The translations under genes were made by a program, and so were the position numbers. From Tessaracoccus caeni (GTDB lineage Bacteria > Actinomycetota > Actinomycetes > Propionibacteriales > Propionibacteriaceae): DNA of 64,000 bases. Below, in pieces: positions 30,361-39,517 of the stretch. Where the stretch lies: NCBI RefSeq assembly GCF_029211185.1, contig NZ_JARGDO010000008.1, forward strand, positions 62,001 through 126,000. Reading direction: 5' to 3'. The stretch's first letter is position 1. Each line of letters starts with the position of its first letter. The notes beneath the pieces were generated by a model. The model was given only the letters and a program-made list of their open reading frames with translations, was not told the origin of the DNA and did no database searches.

Positions 30361-30410
30361 GACGCTCTTCGAGGTGCGAGGCCGCCCGCGGCCGAGCCTC
30401 GAGGAGAGCC
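30361..30410 (+). repeat. REP-like intergenic palindrome, divergent copy
   Basis: Resembles the copies near 48.1-48.2 kb and 59.9 kb: acgctctt, then a GC-rich gaggtgcgagg/cctcgag inverted repeat. It lies between the convergent ends of parE and a minus-strand gene and may act as a bidirectional terminator. Confidence 0.55.
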
Positions 30411-30435
30411 AGCGGGGGAATCCGCAGGAAGCCGG

Positions 30436-31296
30436 TCACTCGATGGCTTTGCGGAAGTCTTCCGGTTTCGGGAGGTAGTACAGCGCCAGGGAACCCAGGA
30501 TCTGGACCACCTGCGCCGTAGCGGTCTCGCGTTCGGCGTCGTTGGTCGAGCGAGCGGCCAAACGTGCGGCGCCAGCGGCTCGTCGGGCAGGATCGCGGGC
30601 TGTCTGTGGGAGATGCGCAAGTCCGAGGGTCTCAGCGTTCGCGCGAGCGGTCTCGAAGGTGACCTTCACCAGCGACGCGCGACGTACCGCTTCGTCCTCT
30701 GGTGTGGCATCGGTCACGTCGGCCCACAAAGCCAGCGCGGTGTCGAACTGCTTGGTCAGGGGAACGGCGGAGTCGAAGAGCGCTGCGTTCTCGATCCGAT
30801 AGGCGATGTCGCCGAGCATCCGGCCGTAGCTCTCCCGCACCTCCGCGACCTGCGCCTCGGCTCGGGCTCGGGGCCCGTTGTTGGCAGGCAGGCTCGCGAG
30901 CGCCTCGTTGACGGTGAGCCATCGGCCCGACTCCCGCGGTAGGAGAAGCGGCGGACGTAGCGGCCGCCAGTGCACCGCGGCGAGTCGGAAGGCGCGCTCT
31001 GGCACCAGCTCCTGCGCGATGGCGAGGGACTCCACGGTCGCGCGCCAGGACACCTCGCGGACGCGGGTGCGCGGCAGCGGGCCGATGTTGCGCCACTGCG
31101 TGACGCCGAGAAGCCGCTCGCTCCAGAAGCTACTGGTAGCCGATCCATGGGAGGCGAGATCGGCGACGAGCACGTCGGACCCCGCCACGAGCAGGACAGC
31201 GCGGCCTTGGAGCGGGGCGTCCAGATCGATGGGCAGCCAGAGCGGCCCCTCGATCTGGATGGGGCCTCGGCGGGCGGGATTGCCGGGCAGCCTCAT
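30436..31296 (-). CDS. Unrecognised protein, paralogue of the next gene
   Basis: A 286-residue soluble protein I cannot assign. The N-terminal half is rich in strands (GRAVLLVAGSDVLVADL, SFWSERLL) and the C-terminal 130 residues are helical. The helical part (YRIENAALFDSAVPLTKQF ... LPQTARDPARRAAGAARLA ... LGSLALYYLP) aligns clearly with the end of the upstream gene product, so the two are paralogues with different N-terminal halves. Start and stop: its ATG overlaps the upstream stop (ATGA). No signal peptide or membrane segment. A role in the envelope or in protein-protein contacts is only a guess. Confidence 0.6.
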   Translation of the reverse strand: MRLPGNPARRGPIQIEGPLWLPIDLDAPLQGRAVLLVAGSDVLVADLASHGSATSSFWSERLLGVTQWRNIGPLPRTRVREVSWRATVESLAIAQELVPERAFRLAAVHWRPLRPPLLLPRESGRWLTVNEALASLPANNGPRARAEAQVAEVRESYGRMLGDIAYRIENAALFDSAVPLTKQFDTALALWADVTDATPEDEAVRRASLVKVTFETARANAETLGLAHLPQTARDPARRAAGAARLAARSTNDAERETATAQVVQILGSLALYYLPKPEDFRKAIE

Positions 31297-32324
31297 CGGC
31301 CCGGCTCGATCGCACGGCGTTGCCCGATCAGGGCAGGGGCGGTGGGGTCAACGGAGGGCAGGTAGTACAGCGCCAGGGAGTTCAGGATTTCAGCCACCCG
31401 GGCCCGCGCGGCGTCGCGCTCGGCCTCTGGACCATCGCCGAGGGCGATGGTGGCGGCCTTCGCGGCGCGCCGGGCGGGGTCTCGGGCCGTCTCTGGCAGG
31501 TGACTCACACCGAGCCGCTCAGCGTTGCGCATCGCCTCGTCGTAGGCTCTCTCCAACTCGGTGGCCAGTCGCTCGGCGTCGGGCGACGATTCCTCCCACC
31601 CGACGAGCGCCACCTGGAAGCGCTGCGTCTCGGGCACTGCGGCGTCGAAGAGCGCTGAGTTCTCGATCCGGTAGACGATGTCAGCGAGCTTTTCTCCGTA
31701 CGACGCCTTCACGACGCCTACTCGCTCCACAGGGGAGACCCCCACGGCGGCCTCAGGTGGTGGGATCTGCGCCAGCACCGCCGACGACATCATCGATGCG
31801 GCGAACAACGAGCCGCCCCCACCGTCAGTGGGGGAGAACACGCTCGCGACGCCGTTCACGGTCGAGTTGCCCCGCGGCCGGGCGGCGATCGCGGTCAGCA
31901 CCGCAGGGACGAAGAACGCCATGCCCACGGACGGCAGGCCCACCGCGAAGAACACCACCATCGTGACGATCAGTGCGGCGGTGGCGAGGAACAGCCATGG
32001 GTTGCCGCCTGGTCGCGTGATGTCCGACGGCCACCGCGTCTCATAGGGCACGCGGGCTGCAGAGTGTGCCTCCACGTCCGCGTGCGCCAGGATGGCGGCG
32101 CGCAGCGTGACGGTGGCGCCCGTCGAGGCTCGGGTCGCGACGGGCATGGGGGTTCGGGTGGCGGTATCCGAGACCCACACCCACACGGCTCCGTCCTTAC
32201 GCGCCGTCACCTTGACCAGCACCAATGTCCGCTTGCCGTCGGGGCCTGTTCCGGACACAGCCAGGTTCTCGCCCACGAGCGACCCGACCGTCGCCTCGAG
32301 CGGTACTGGCTGCCAATGATCCAT
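31293..32324 (-). CDS. Unrecognised membrane protein, paralogue of its neighbour
   Basis: A 343-residue protein. Residues 1-105 form a strand-rich cytoplasmic or extracytoplasmic domain, two hydrophobic segments follow at about 109-128 and 131-148, and the remainder is a helical domain with the motif YRIENSALFDAAVPETQRF and the end LNSLALYYLP shared with the downstream protein. The two-segment hairpin in the middle places both soluble halves on one side of the membrane. I found no named family. It is first in a two-gene unit (ATGA overlap) and divergent from a GNAT gene. Confidence 0.6.
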   Translation of the reverse strand: MDHWQPVPLEATVGSLVGENLAVSGTGPDGKRTLVLVKVTARKDGAVWVWVSDTATRTPMPVATRASTGATVTLRAAILAHADVEAHSAARVPYETRWPSDITRPGGNPWLFLATAALIVTMVVFFAVGLPSVGMAFFVPAVLTAIAARPRGNSTVNGVASVFSPTDGGGGSLFAASMMSSAVLAQIPPPEAAVGVSPVERVGVVKASYGEKLADIVYRIENSALFDAAVPETQRFQVALVGWEESSPDAERLATELERAYDEAMRNAERLGVSHLPETARDPARRAAKAATIALGDGPEAERDAARARVAEILNSLALYYLPSVDPTAPALIGQRRAIEPGR

Positions 32325-32375
32325 GATGACTTCGACAATACCGACGGGACACTACCGGGACACTAAGCTGTGTGG

Positions 32376-32657
32376 ATGACTGAGGAACTGCGGAAGAACG
32401 ACGCCGATCGTCACTACGAACTGGTGGTCGACGGCGACGTGGTCGGACATATCGAGTGGGTGGATGAGGGCGACGTGATCGACCTGCCGCACACCATCGT
32501 CGACCCGGCGCACGGCGGCAAGGGCTACGGCGGCCTGCTCGCGAAGTACGCCCTCGACGACGTGCGCGCCCAGGGCAAGAAAGCTCGCCCGACGTGCCCC
32601 TTCATCGCGCGCTACATCGACCGCCACCCCGACTACGGCGACGTTCGAGCCGACTGA
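32376..32657 (+). CDS. Short GNAT-like N-acetyltransferase
   Basis: A 93-residue protein with the compact fold of the Acetyltransf_CG (YjdJ-like) branch of GNAT enzymes: FELVVDGDVVGHIEW-like opening (here YELVVDGDVVGHIEW), the acetyl-CoA loop VDPAHGGKGYGGLLAKYAL and the terminal motif CPFIARYIDRHPDY. The GGKGYGG segment binds the CoA pyrophosphate. The substrate is unknown. The ATG at 32376 fits the family; a GTG six bases upstream is less likely. It stands alone, divergent from the paralogue pair and convergent with a hydrolase gene. Confidence 0.85.
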   Translation: MTEELRKNDADRHYELVVDGDVVGHIEWVDEGDVIDLPHTIVDPAHGGKGYGGLLAKYALDDVRAQGKKARPTCPFIARYIDRHPDYGDVRAD

Positions 32658-32710
32658 CCACCGACACTTACTGGCCGAGCTTCCTATCCGCGCGAGCTCC
32701 GTGCAGCGCG

Positions 32711-33673
32711 TTACTCGCGACGCTCAAGAATCTGCGGAACCCGCTGTGCCGCGCCGCAGAGTTCGACGAAGGCGAGCGCCTGAAGCACCATGTGGCGACG
32801 AAGGGGACCGTCGTGAATGGCGTGGCTGGCTCCCTGCATGGCACCGCCATCGACATAGGGCGACGACGTCCGCAGGGCGCTGATGAACTCGGCCACCACC
32901 TCCGGCTCGGAGGTCCACAGCGGGTCGAACTCACCCACCCGCCAGTAGACGGGAACCGTCACCTGCGAGGCGATCTTCAAGGCTTCGCGCGGCCAACCGC
33001 CACCGATCTCGAGCGCTTCGGAGCGGGACAGGGTGCTGTGACCGACGATGAGGGAGTCATCGACGGGGTTGTCCTCATGAGTCTCGGGCGGGGCGACGCG
33101 CGCCCATTCGGGGCCGAACTCGATCTGATCGACGAGCACGTCGAGATCCTCGATGAAGTCGGCAACGGGACTGCTGTTCCATAGCTCGGGGATCCCGGGC
33201 ATGGGAACATGGCCCACATCGGTTGCGGCCACGCCGAGCAGCGGCCAGGTCCACCCCGGCTCTCCGGCGGCCCACCGCGTCGCGATCATGAACGAGACCG
33301 GGCTACCCACCGAACAGCCCATCAGCACGATGCCAGCGCACCCCTCCTCGTCCTCGTACTGGCCCCAGAGATCCGTCAGAGCATCGCCGATCCGCTTTGC
33401 GCTGGCATCGTAGAGTCCTTCGTCCTGGGTGCCGGGGATGTCGAGCCACTCGCTTCCGGCGTACCCCGGACGGTTCAGTCCGACGCCGGGGAAGCCGAGG
33501 TCGGCGGCGAGCCCCAGGATGGAGAACTCTTTCCGCACGGTCTCGGAGCAGTTGCTGCCGCCGCCGTGAAGATGAACGATCAACGGCCCCCGGACCTTTC
33601 CGGGCGGATCGACCGCGATGCCGGTGACCTTGCCGTCGAGCAGCTCGATCCTTCTTATGTTCGCTGTGGCCAT
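32711..33673 (-). CDS. Alpha/beta hydrolase
   Basis: A 320-residue hydrolase. An oxyanion motif HLHGGGSN (residues about 30-37) and the nucleophile elbow GCSVGSP are clear, and GASHAIH near the end supplies the catalytic histidine. The specificity cannot be told; size and the HGGGSN motif allow an esterase or peptidase-like enzyme. The ATG at 33673 has GAGGAA six bases upstream, so the 54-codon longer frame is excluded. It lies downstream of an MLTR-type regulator gene on the same strand with 134 bases between and may be under its control. Confidence 0.8.
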   Translation of the reverse strand: MATANIRRIELLDGKVTGIAVDPPGKVRGPLIVHLHGGGSNCSETVRKEFSILGLAADLGFPGVGLNRPGYAGSEWLDIPGTQDEGLYDASAKRIGDALTDLWGQYEDEEGCAGIVLMGCSVGSPVSFMIATRWAAGEPGWTWPLLGVAATDVGHVPMPGIPELWNSSPVADFIEDLDVLVDQIEFGPEWARVAPPETHEDNPVDDSLIVGHSTLSRSEALEIGGGWPREALKIASQVTVPVYWRVGEFDPLWTSEPEVVAEFISALRTSSPYVDGGAMQGASHAIHDGPLRRHMVLQALAFVELCGAAQRVPQILERRE

Positions 33674-33807
33674 AGCGCGTTCCTCTTCGTTGATGGGGCG
33701 ACCTGATGGCGACGATCTTGGCACCGAATTCAGGGTCTTCGTTACCGTAGCGTGTCTCGTGTTCGTCGTGAATAGGCCAGATATGGCCCTCTCAGGGAAG
33801 GACCGGT

Positions 33808-34662
33808 CTATTTCTGGTTTTGCGACGCGACCCACTGGGCGAGTCGCTCCAATGCGTCAGCGGAACTACTTCCTGGCGCCGCAGTCCAGATGAGGAGTTG
33901 TTGATCCGGGTCCGCAACCGCCGAAAGCGCCTCCCAGGTCACCTCGAACTCGCCGACCAGCGGATGACGTATCTTCTTCTTTCCTTCCGCCCGATAGGCG
34001 ATGGGATGGGAGGACCACAGCGTGGTGAAAAACTCGTCTTGGGCGGAAAGATCCGAGACGAGCTCGGCGATTTCTGGGTCGTTCGGGCGGCGTCCGGCTT
34101 CCACTCTGAGATGGGCGACAGCCATCTCCGCCACGTGCTCCCAGTTCTTGTAGAGAAGCCGCATCCGTGGGTCGGTGAAGAGAGCCCAGAGGTAGTTCTG
34201 CCTCTTGGGCAACTGAGACTCGATGTCCCCGAGGATGGCCGAGGCCATGGGGTTCCACGCAAGGAGGTTCAGCGACGGTCCAACCACCATGGCCGGGGTT
34301 CCGGTGAGTTCGTCGAGGAGGTACTTCAGAACCGGGCGGATCTCCAGTGACCGTTGCCTGGTGCGTGGGAGATCCTGTTCCTTTCCCGCCAGCGCGAAGA
34401 TATAGGATCGCTCGTCTTCGGACAGCTGAAGGGCATCTGCGATGGAATCGAGAACTCTCTCCGACGCGGGTCGTCGTCCTTGTTCCAGGCGGGTGTAGAA
34501 GTCGGTGCTGATACAGGCCAGCCGCGCAACTTCCTCGCGACGGAGCCCCGGTACTCGTCTGAGGCCGTATCCCTCGGAGAGCCCCGCCATCTCTGGCGTC
34601 ACCTCCTGGCGCCGGGCACGCAGGAACGATCCGAGTGCTAACGCGTTGGCGTTGCTGGTCAT
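33808..34662 (-). CDS. MLTR-type helix-turn-helix transcriptional regulator
   Basis: A 284-residue regulator. Residues 1-80 are an XRE-like helix-turn-helix (LGSFLRARRQEVTPE, then VPGLRREEVARLACISTDFYTRLEQGR), and the rest (LLDELTGTPAMVVGPSLNLLAWNPMASAIL onward) is the MmyB-like ligand-binding domain of the MLTR family, which commonly responds to small hydrophobic ligands. The ATG at 34662 has GGGAG eight bases upstream and is preferred over the GTG at 34671. An inverted CCTAGG pair lies 84-105 bases upstream, and a near copy lies in the transporter/esterase spacer, suggesting autoregulation and control of those genes. Confidence 0.9.
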   Translation of the reverse strand: MTSNANALALGSFLRARRQEVTPEMAGLSEGYGLRRVPGLRREEVARLACISTDFYTRLEQGRRPASERVLDSIADALQLSEDERSYIFALAGKEQDLPRTRQRSLEIRPVLKYLLDELTGTPAMVVGPSLNLLAWNPMASAILGDIESQLPKRQNYLWALFTDPRMRLLYKNWEHVAEMAVAHLRVEAGRRPNDPEIAELVSDLSAQDEFFTTLWSSHPIAYRAEGKKKIRHPLVGEFEVTWEALSAVADPDQQLLIWTAAPGSSSADALERLAQWVASQNQK

Positions 34663-34745
34663 CGTTGCCACTCCCGTCGACTCGCAGGGGCGTCGTACGG
34701 GTCAATCTATCCGCCGCTTCTCTCGCATGGGTGGGACAGAAATGA

Positions 34746-34767
34746 CCTAGGTAAGGCTCTTCCTAGG
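34746..34767. promoter_or_regulatory. CCTAGG-N10-CCTAGG element upstream of the regulator gene
   Basis: Two identical self-complementary CCTAGG hexamers at 34746-34751 and 34762-34767 are set 16 bases apart. CTAG is rare in this window's GC-rich DNA. A matching element with the same spacing occurs at 36267-36288. Confidence 0.55.
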
Positions 34768-34827
34768 CCCGCAAATCCGGCGCCGCGCTCCTCGAGGGAA
34801 ACGCAGCGCCGGACGTGGTGGCGAACG

Positions 34828-36119
34828 CTACTTCACCGACTTGATGGGGAACACCAACAAGGACGAGAGCACCACTCCGATGATCGCGTAGACGAAGATC
34901 ACCGAGTAGCCACCGGTGAGGCCGATGAGGAAAGCCGCGAGAATCGGAACCATGATCTGCGGGATGTTCGACGCGAGGTTCAGCACTCCCAAGTCCTTGC
35001 CCACCTCGCCTTGCGAGGGGAGCACGTCGATCATGAGGGCCAGGTCCACGGAGGTGTAGGCGCCGTAGCCGATGCCCACCACGAAGGCATAGATGTACAT
35101 CGAGGTCGTGGTCGGGATGAAGAAGGGCACCGCGATCGCGATGGCCATCACGGCGCTGGAGCCGAAGACGAACATCTTGCGGCGTCCTGTGACGTCGGAG
35201 AGCCGGCCGAACAGCACCGTGCTGATCATCATCGTGATCATGGTGAAGATCGACATGAAGCCGAGGGTCTTGCCGGCTTCGGCGAGCTCGAGTCCGATGT
35301 AGTCGGTGAGGATGTAGAGGCCATAGGCCTGGATGGCCTGGTAGCCGAGCACCATGAAGAAGCGACCACCAAAGGCCCATACGAGTCGGGATGCTTCTTG
35401 AAGTTCAGCGGACGAACGAAGCCGAGCGCGAACTCCTTCCAGCTGAAATCGCTTTGAACCAGTCCTCGAGAATCCTTGTCGCGGTTGAGGAACACGAAGA
35501 GAAGGGTCACCACGATCATCGTCGTACCGAAGACGGTGTATCCGAAACCGATCCGGTCGAGGAGGTTGCCGGCGATCGCCATGCCGCCCGAGATGCCGAG
35601 CGCCTGGCCCACGCCGACGAAGGACGAGCCGAAGGCGCGATGCTCGTAGTTCACGCGGTCAGCGATCAGCGTCGAGATCGGGCCCTGCATGATGTTGAGC
35701 AGCACCTGGACGAGGACCGCGCAGATGCCGATGTAGGCGACGGTGTTGGCGAACTGCATCAGGATGACGATGGTGCCACCGGACAGGCCGCCGAGGACCA
35801 TCCACGGGGCACGGCGGCCGAACTTCGACTTGGTGCGGTCGGACAACGCCCCCACGATCGGCTGGATGAACATCGTGAACACGGCCGTCACGCTCATGAT
35901 CGCGGCGAGGTTGTTCTCCTTGTTCGCGTTGTCGATGTCGGCGAGCACCGCCGGCATGAACACGGCGCCGACCGCTGCATAACACGCGAAGATGAGGAAG
36001 AAGCCCATCATCAAAGAGACGAAGAGTTTGTTTCGTTGACCCGCGCTCAGCTGGAATGGCTCCATGCCTTCTGGAGTTGGCGGGGGCGTGGTCGTGGCGG
36101 TGCCCTTCGATTCTGACAT
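34828..36119 (-). pseudogene. MFS transporter gene interrupted by a one-base deletion
   Basis: Two frames together encode a normal MFS transporter of about 430 residues. The N-terminal part (from ATG 36119) has six hydrophobic segments and the motif GALSDRTKSKFGRRAPW of sugar-symporter-like MFS proteins; it runs in frame to KKHPD near 35385 and then leaves frame. The C-terminal part continues one frame over as LVWAFGGRFFMVLGYQAIQAYG and has the last six segments, ending at 34828. Adding one C between bases 35384 and 35385 restores KKHPDLVWAFGGRFF. Either a real inactivating deletion or a sequencing error. The ATG is preceded by AAGGGAA. Confidence 0.85.
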
Positions 36120-36427
36120 TCGAGTTCCCTTAGCGGTCACAAAGAGGTATCCACTGAGATCCTCTTCGATAGTGGATGAGCCGTTGCGCCGTTGCCGACA
36201 TCGCTATCGTTGGCTGCACAACACGCCAACGGTAGCCTCAGCCGTAATCCGATCTCTAGCAATATGGCTAGGCCAATCATGTCCTAGGAACCCTGCTCTG
36301 GCGTGCGTGTGAGGATGGGACATGACTGTCCCTGGCAGAGCGTCATCGCTGTTTGATAGGGATGTCTATTGCAGTTCCCGCGTGTGAGCTGGTGGCAGTC
36401 GACGACGACAGGAAAGGGGAGGCGCGC
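36120..36427. promoter_or_regulatory. Divergent regulatory spacer between MFS and esterase genes
   Basis: This 308-base gap holds no convincing gene. It contains two overlapping, mutually exclusive stems near the MFS start (aagagg/cctctt, 36142-36166, and atccact/agtggat, 36149-36177), a 7-base inverted repeat cgttggc/gccaacg with a 10-base spacer (36208-36231), ctagc/gctag (36256-36271) and the CTAGG pair at 36267-36288. Confidence 0.55.
36267..36288. promoter_or_regulatory. GCTAGG-N10-CCTAGG element in the MFS/esterase spacer
   Basis: GCTAGG at 36267-36272 and CCTAGG at 36283-36288, 16 bases apart, match the element upstream of the MLTR regulator gene in all but one base of the hexamers and in spacing. 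It lies about 150 bases from both divergent starts. Confidence 0.5.
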
Positions 36428-37348
36428 ATGAGCACCTCTATAGAGTTCGTACCCGGAGGATTCTCGACCAAGGTGGTCGAACTGAACCTGGAGAGCTTCC
36501 AGATCGAGTCAGAAAAGACAGGTGGCCGGTACAACATTTCCGTCTCACTGCCCGATGGTGCGGACAAGATGGGCCCCTTGCCCGTGGTCTATACCCTGGA
36601 CGCGCAATGGCATGGCGGCGGTTATGAGAAGGCCCACAACGGGCTGATGAAGGGCGAGTCGCTCTGGCCGGCCGGCCCCTTCGTCCAGGTGAACATCGGC
36701 TACACGATGGAGGACGGCGACCTCGCCGTCGCGCTACGCAACCACGACCTTGTTCCTCAGGGCGATGCGTTCCCTGAGGGCTTCCGCGAGTACCTCGCCG
36801 AGCATCTGGGCAGCGCGGGAGAACACGCCAGCGACGACAAGCTCGACTTCTTCTTCAAAATCCTCGACGACCCTCGGGCGGATCTCTTCTTGTCCTTCCT
36901 CGAAGACGATCTTCACCCGTTGATCAAGAGTCGCTACAACGTGAGCGACGAGAATGCCGGCGTCTTCGGCTTCTCCTACGGCGGCTTGTTCGCCCTGTAC
37001 GCGCTTGTCGCGCAGAGCAAGCTGTTCACCCGATTCGGTGCGGCGAGCGCCGGCCTGCTCACCCCCAACAGCAAGGTCTTCACCCTCTACCAGGAACTGG
37101 TCGCCAGCGACACCTCCGGGCGGCAACGCCATGTCCACTTCACAATCGGTGGAGGCGAGGTGTGGGGGCGGGTGTCCTTGTATCGGAAGATGACGATCGA
37201 GATCCTCAAGCTCCACAACGAGATGCTCGATCACCCGGTCGACGGGCTCAAGGTCACCAGCCACTACATTGAGGGCGAGGACCACGAGACGGGGATCATC
37301 GAGGCATACAAGAGCTTCGCGAGGGCGTGTTACCCCGACCGCCGCTGA
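36428..37348 (+). CDS. Putative esterase (Fes/esterase D type)
   Basis: A 306-residue soluble alpha/beta hydrolase of the PF00756 group. Features are the strand RYNISVSLPDG, PVVYTLDAQW (oxyanion region), the nucleophile elbow GFSYGG at about residues 178-183, and a late His in GEDHET. The family includes enterobactin esterases, S-formylglutathione hydrolase and mycolyltransferases; this one has no signal peptide, so a cytoplasmic esterase is likely. Substrate unknown. The ATG at 36428 has ggggagg six bases upstream, and the frame upstream lacks similarity. It is divergent from the broken MFS transporter gene, which may have imported its substrate. Confidence 0.75.
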   Translation: MSTSIEFVPGGFSTKVVELNLESFQIESEKTGGRYNISVSLPDGADKMGPLPVVYTLDAQWHGGGYEKAHNGLMKGESLWPAGPFVQVNIGYTMEDGDLAVALRNHDLVPQGDAFPEGFREYLAEHLGSAGEHASDDKLDFFFKILDDPRADLFLSFLEDDLHPLIKSRYNVSDENAGVFGFSYGGLFALYALVAQSKLFTRFGAASAGLLTPNSKVFTLYQELVASDTSGRQRHVHFTIGGGEVWGRVSLYRKMTIEILKLHNEMLDHPVDGLKVTSHYIEGEDHETGIIEAYKSFARACYPDRR

Positions 37349-37474
37349 CGGTCGGTCGTGATGACGGCACCGTGTCGGGTCTGCGGACTGGGTGACTCTC
37401 GCGCGAGTGCGGCACAATAGCCCGTGGGGCAGAACCCTGCCCCGTCTTGATAGTTAAGTTCCAAGGAGAGCCCG

Positions 37475-39511
37475 ATGAGTGGAGTCATCACCGTCCGCCG
37501 CAACGACGAAGCGGAACAGGTGGAGCTGACGACCACGACCACCGGCCTCGACCTGTTCGGCGACGACCGCACCGTCGTTGCGATGCGCGTGGACGGCGAA
37601 ACCCTCGACCTGCAGCGCGAGCTGAACGACGGCGACGAAGTGGAGCCGGTGCTGATCAGCGAACCAGAGGGTCTGTCGATCCTGCGCCACTCCGCGGGCC
37701 ACGTCACTGCGCAGGCCCTGCAACACCTCTTCGTCGAAGCGAAGCTCGGTATCGGCCCGCCGATCACCGACGGCTTCTACTACGACTTCCAGACCGAGCC
37801 GCTGACCCCGGCCGACCTGAAGGCCATCGAGAAGAAGATGGGACAGATCGTCAAGGAGCGCCAGCGCTTCGTCCGCCGTGTCGTCACCGACGAGGAGGCT
37901 CGCGAGGAGCTGGCCGGCGAGCCGTTCAAGCTGGAGCTGATCACCGACAAGGGATCCGCCTCCGACGACGACGGCTCGTCCGTCGAGGTGGGCGCCGGCG
38001 AGCTGACCATCTACGACAACGTCCGTCGCGACGGATCGGTGGCGTGGAAGGACCTCTGCCGCGGGCCCCACGTGCCGCACACCGGCTACCTCGGCAACGG
38101 CTGGGGCCTCACCCGCAGTTCGGCTGCCTACTGGCGCGGCGACCAGCGCAATGCCGGGTTGCAGCGCGTCTACGGCACCGCGTGGCCCAGCAAGGACGAG
38201 CTCCAGGCCTACAAGACCCGCCTGGAGGAGGCCGCCAAGCGCGACCACCGCAAGCTCGGCCAAGAGCTCGACCTGTTCAGCTTCCACGAGATCGTCGGCT
38301 CCGGGTTGCCGCTGTTCCATCCCAAGGGCGGCGTGATCAAGCGCGCCATGGAGGACTACGTGCGCGCCCGCCACATCGAGGAGGGCTTCGACTACGTCGG
38401 CACCCCGCACATCGCCAAGGAGGAGCTGTTCTACACCTCCGGGCATCTGCCGTACTACGCCGACGGCATGTTCCCGGCGCTGCTGGAGGACGCCGAGCGC
38501 GACGAGCAGGGCAATGTCGTCAAGGGCGGTCAGGCCTACCGACTGAAGGCCATGAACTGCCCCATGCACAACCTGATCTTCGCCTCGCGGGGCCGTTCCT
38601 ACCGCCAGCTGCCGCTGCGGTTCTTCGAGTTCGGCACCGTCTATCGCGACGAGAAGTCGGGCGTCGTGCAGGGCCTCACCCGGGTGCGCTCGATCACTCA
38701 GGACGACTCGCACAGCTACTGCGCCAAGGAGCAGGCACCCGACGAGGTGCGCCACCTGTTGCGCTTCGTGCTGTCGCTGCTGATCGACTTCGGCCTCACC
38801 GACGTCGCGCTCGAGGTCTCGACCCGCGACGAGGACGGCAAGAAGAAGGACAAGTTCATCGGCTCCGACGAGCAGTGGGCCGAGGCCACGGCCATCCTGC
38901 AGGAGATCGCCGACGAGTCCGGCCTGCCGGTGGTGGCGGACCCGGGTGGCGCCGCCTACTACGGCCCGAAGATCTCGATCCAGGCGAAGGACGCCATCGG
39001 CCGCACCTGGCAGATGTCGACCATCCAGTACGACTTCAACCAGCCCGAGCGCTTCGAGCTGGAGTACACCGCCTCGGACGGCTCCCGCCAGCGCCCGGTG
39101 ATGATCCACTCGGCCAAGTTCGGCTCCATCGAGCGGTTCATGGGCGTGCTGATCGAGCACTACGCGGGCGCCTTCCCGGCCTGGCTGGCCCCCGTCCAGG
39201 TGGTCGCCGTGCCGGTGGCAGGCGAGTTCGACGAGTACCTCGGCGGCGTCGTGGCGCAGCTGCGTGCCCAGGGCGTGCGCGTGCACTTCGACGACTCCGA
39301 CGACCGGTTCGGCAAGAAGATCCGCAACGCTACCCAGGAGAAGGCCCCCTTCATCCTGATCGCCGGCGGCGACGATCGCGAGGCCAACGCGGTCTCCTTC
39401 CGCTACCGCGACGGCTCGCAGCGCAACCAGGTGCCCGTCGAGCAGGCGATCGCCGAGATCGTGGCGTTCATCGCCTCGCGCTCCAACGAGAACCCCACCG
39501 CGGAGGCCTGA
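37475..39511 (+). CDS. thrS: Threonine--tRNA ligase
   Basis: A 678-residue class II synthetase. The N-terminal 60-70 residues form the TGS domain, then the editing domain follows with [15 protein letters not shown] and the conserved HVPHTGYL region, then the catalytic core with KAMNCPMHN (zinc Cys and His), [12 protein letters not shown] (motif 2) and [14 protein letters not shown] (motif 3), and an anticodon-binding domain. The ATG at 37475 has AAGGAG nine bases before it. It heads a long run of overlapping genes (HIT, patA, pimA, pgsA), the actinobacterial order. Confidence 0.97.
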   Translation: MSGVITVRRNDEAEQVELTTTTTGLDLFGDDRTVVAMRVDGETLDLQRELNDGDEVEPVLISEPEGLSILRHSAGHVTAQALQHLFVEAKLGIGPPITDGFYYDFQTEPLTPADLKAIEKKMGQIVKERQRFVRRVVTDEEAREELAGEPFKLELITDKGSASDDDGSSVEVGAGELTIYDNVRRDGSVAWKDLCRGPHVPHTGYLGNGWGLTRSSAAYWRGDQRNAGLQRVYGTAWPSKDELQAYKTRLEEAAKRDHRKLGQELDLFSFHEIVGSGLPLFHPKGGVIKRAMEDYVRARHIEEGFDYVGTPHIAKEELFYTSGHLPYYADGMFPALLEDAERDEQGNVVKGGQAYRLKAMNCPMHNLIFASRGRSYRQLPLRFFEFGTVYRDEKSGVVQGLTRVRSITQDDSHSYCAKEQAPDEVRHLLRFVLSLLIDFGLTDVALEVSTRDEDGKKKDKFIGSDEQWAEATAILQEIADESGLPVVADPGGAAYYGPKISIQAKDAIGRTWQMSTIQYDFNQPERFELEYTASDGSRQRPVMIHSAKFGSIERFMGVLIEHYAGAFPAWLAPVQVVAVPVAGEFDEYLGGVVAQLRAQGVRVHFDDSDDRFGKKIRNATQEKAPFILIAGGDDREANAVSFRYRDGSQRNQVPVEQAIAEIVAFIASRSNENPTAEA

Positions 39512-39517
39512 GCCCCC

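Noticed and set aside
32345-32365. Tandem cgggacacta repeat before the GNAT gene
   Set aside because: Only two copies of ten bases at 11-base spacing; too little to call an operator, though it sits in a divergent promoter region.
37349-37474. A T-box leader before thrS
   Set aside because: The leader is 126 bases and lacks the T-box TGGNACCGCG-type core and an antiterminator/terminator pair.
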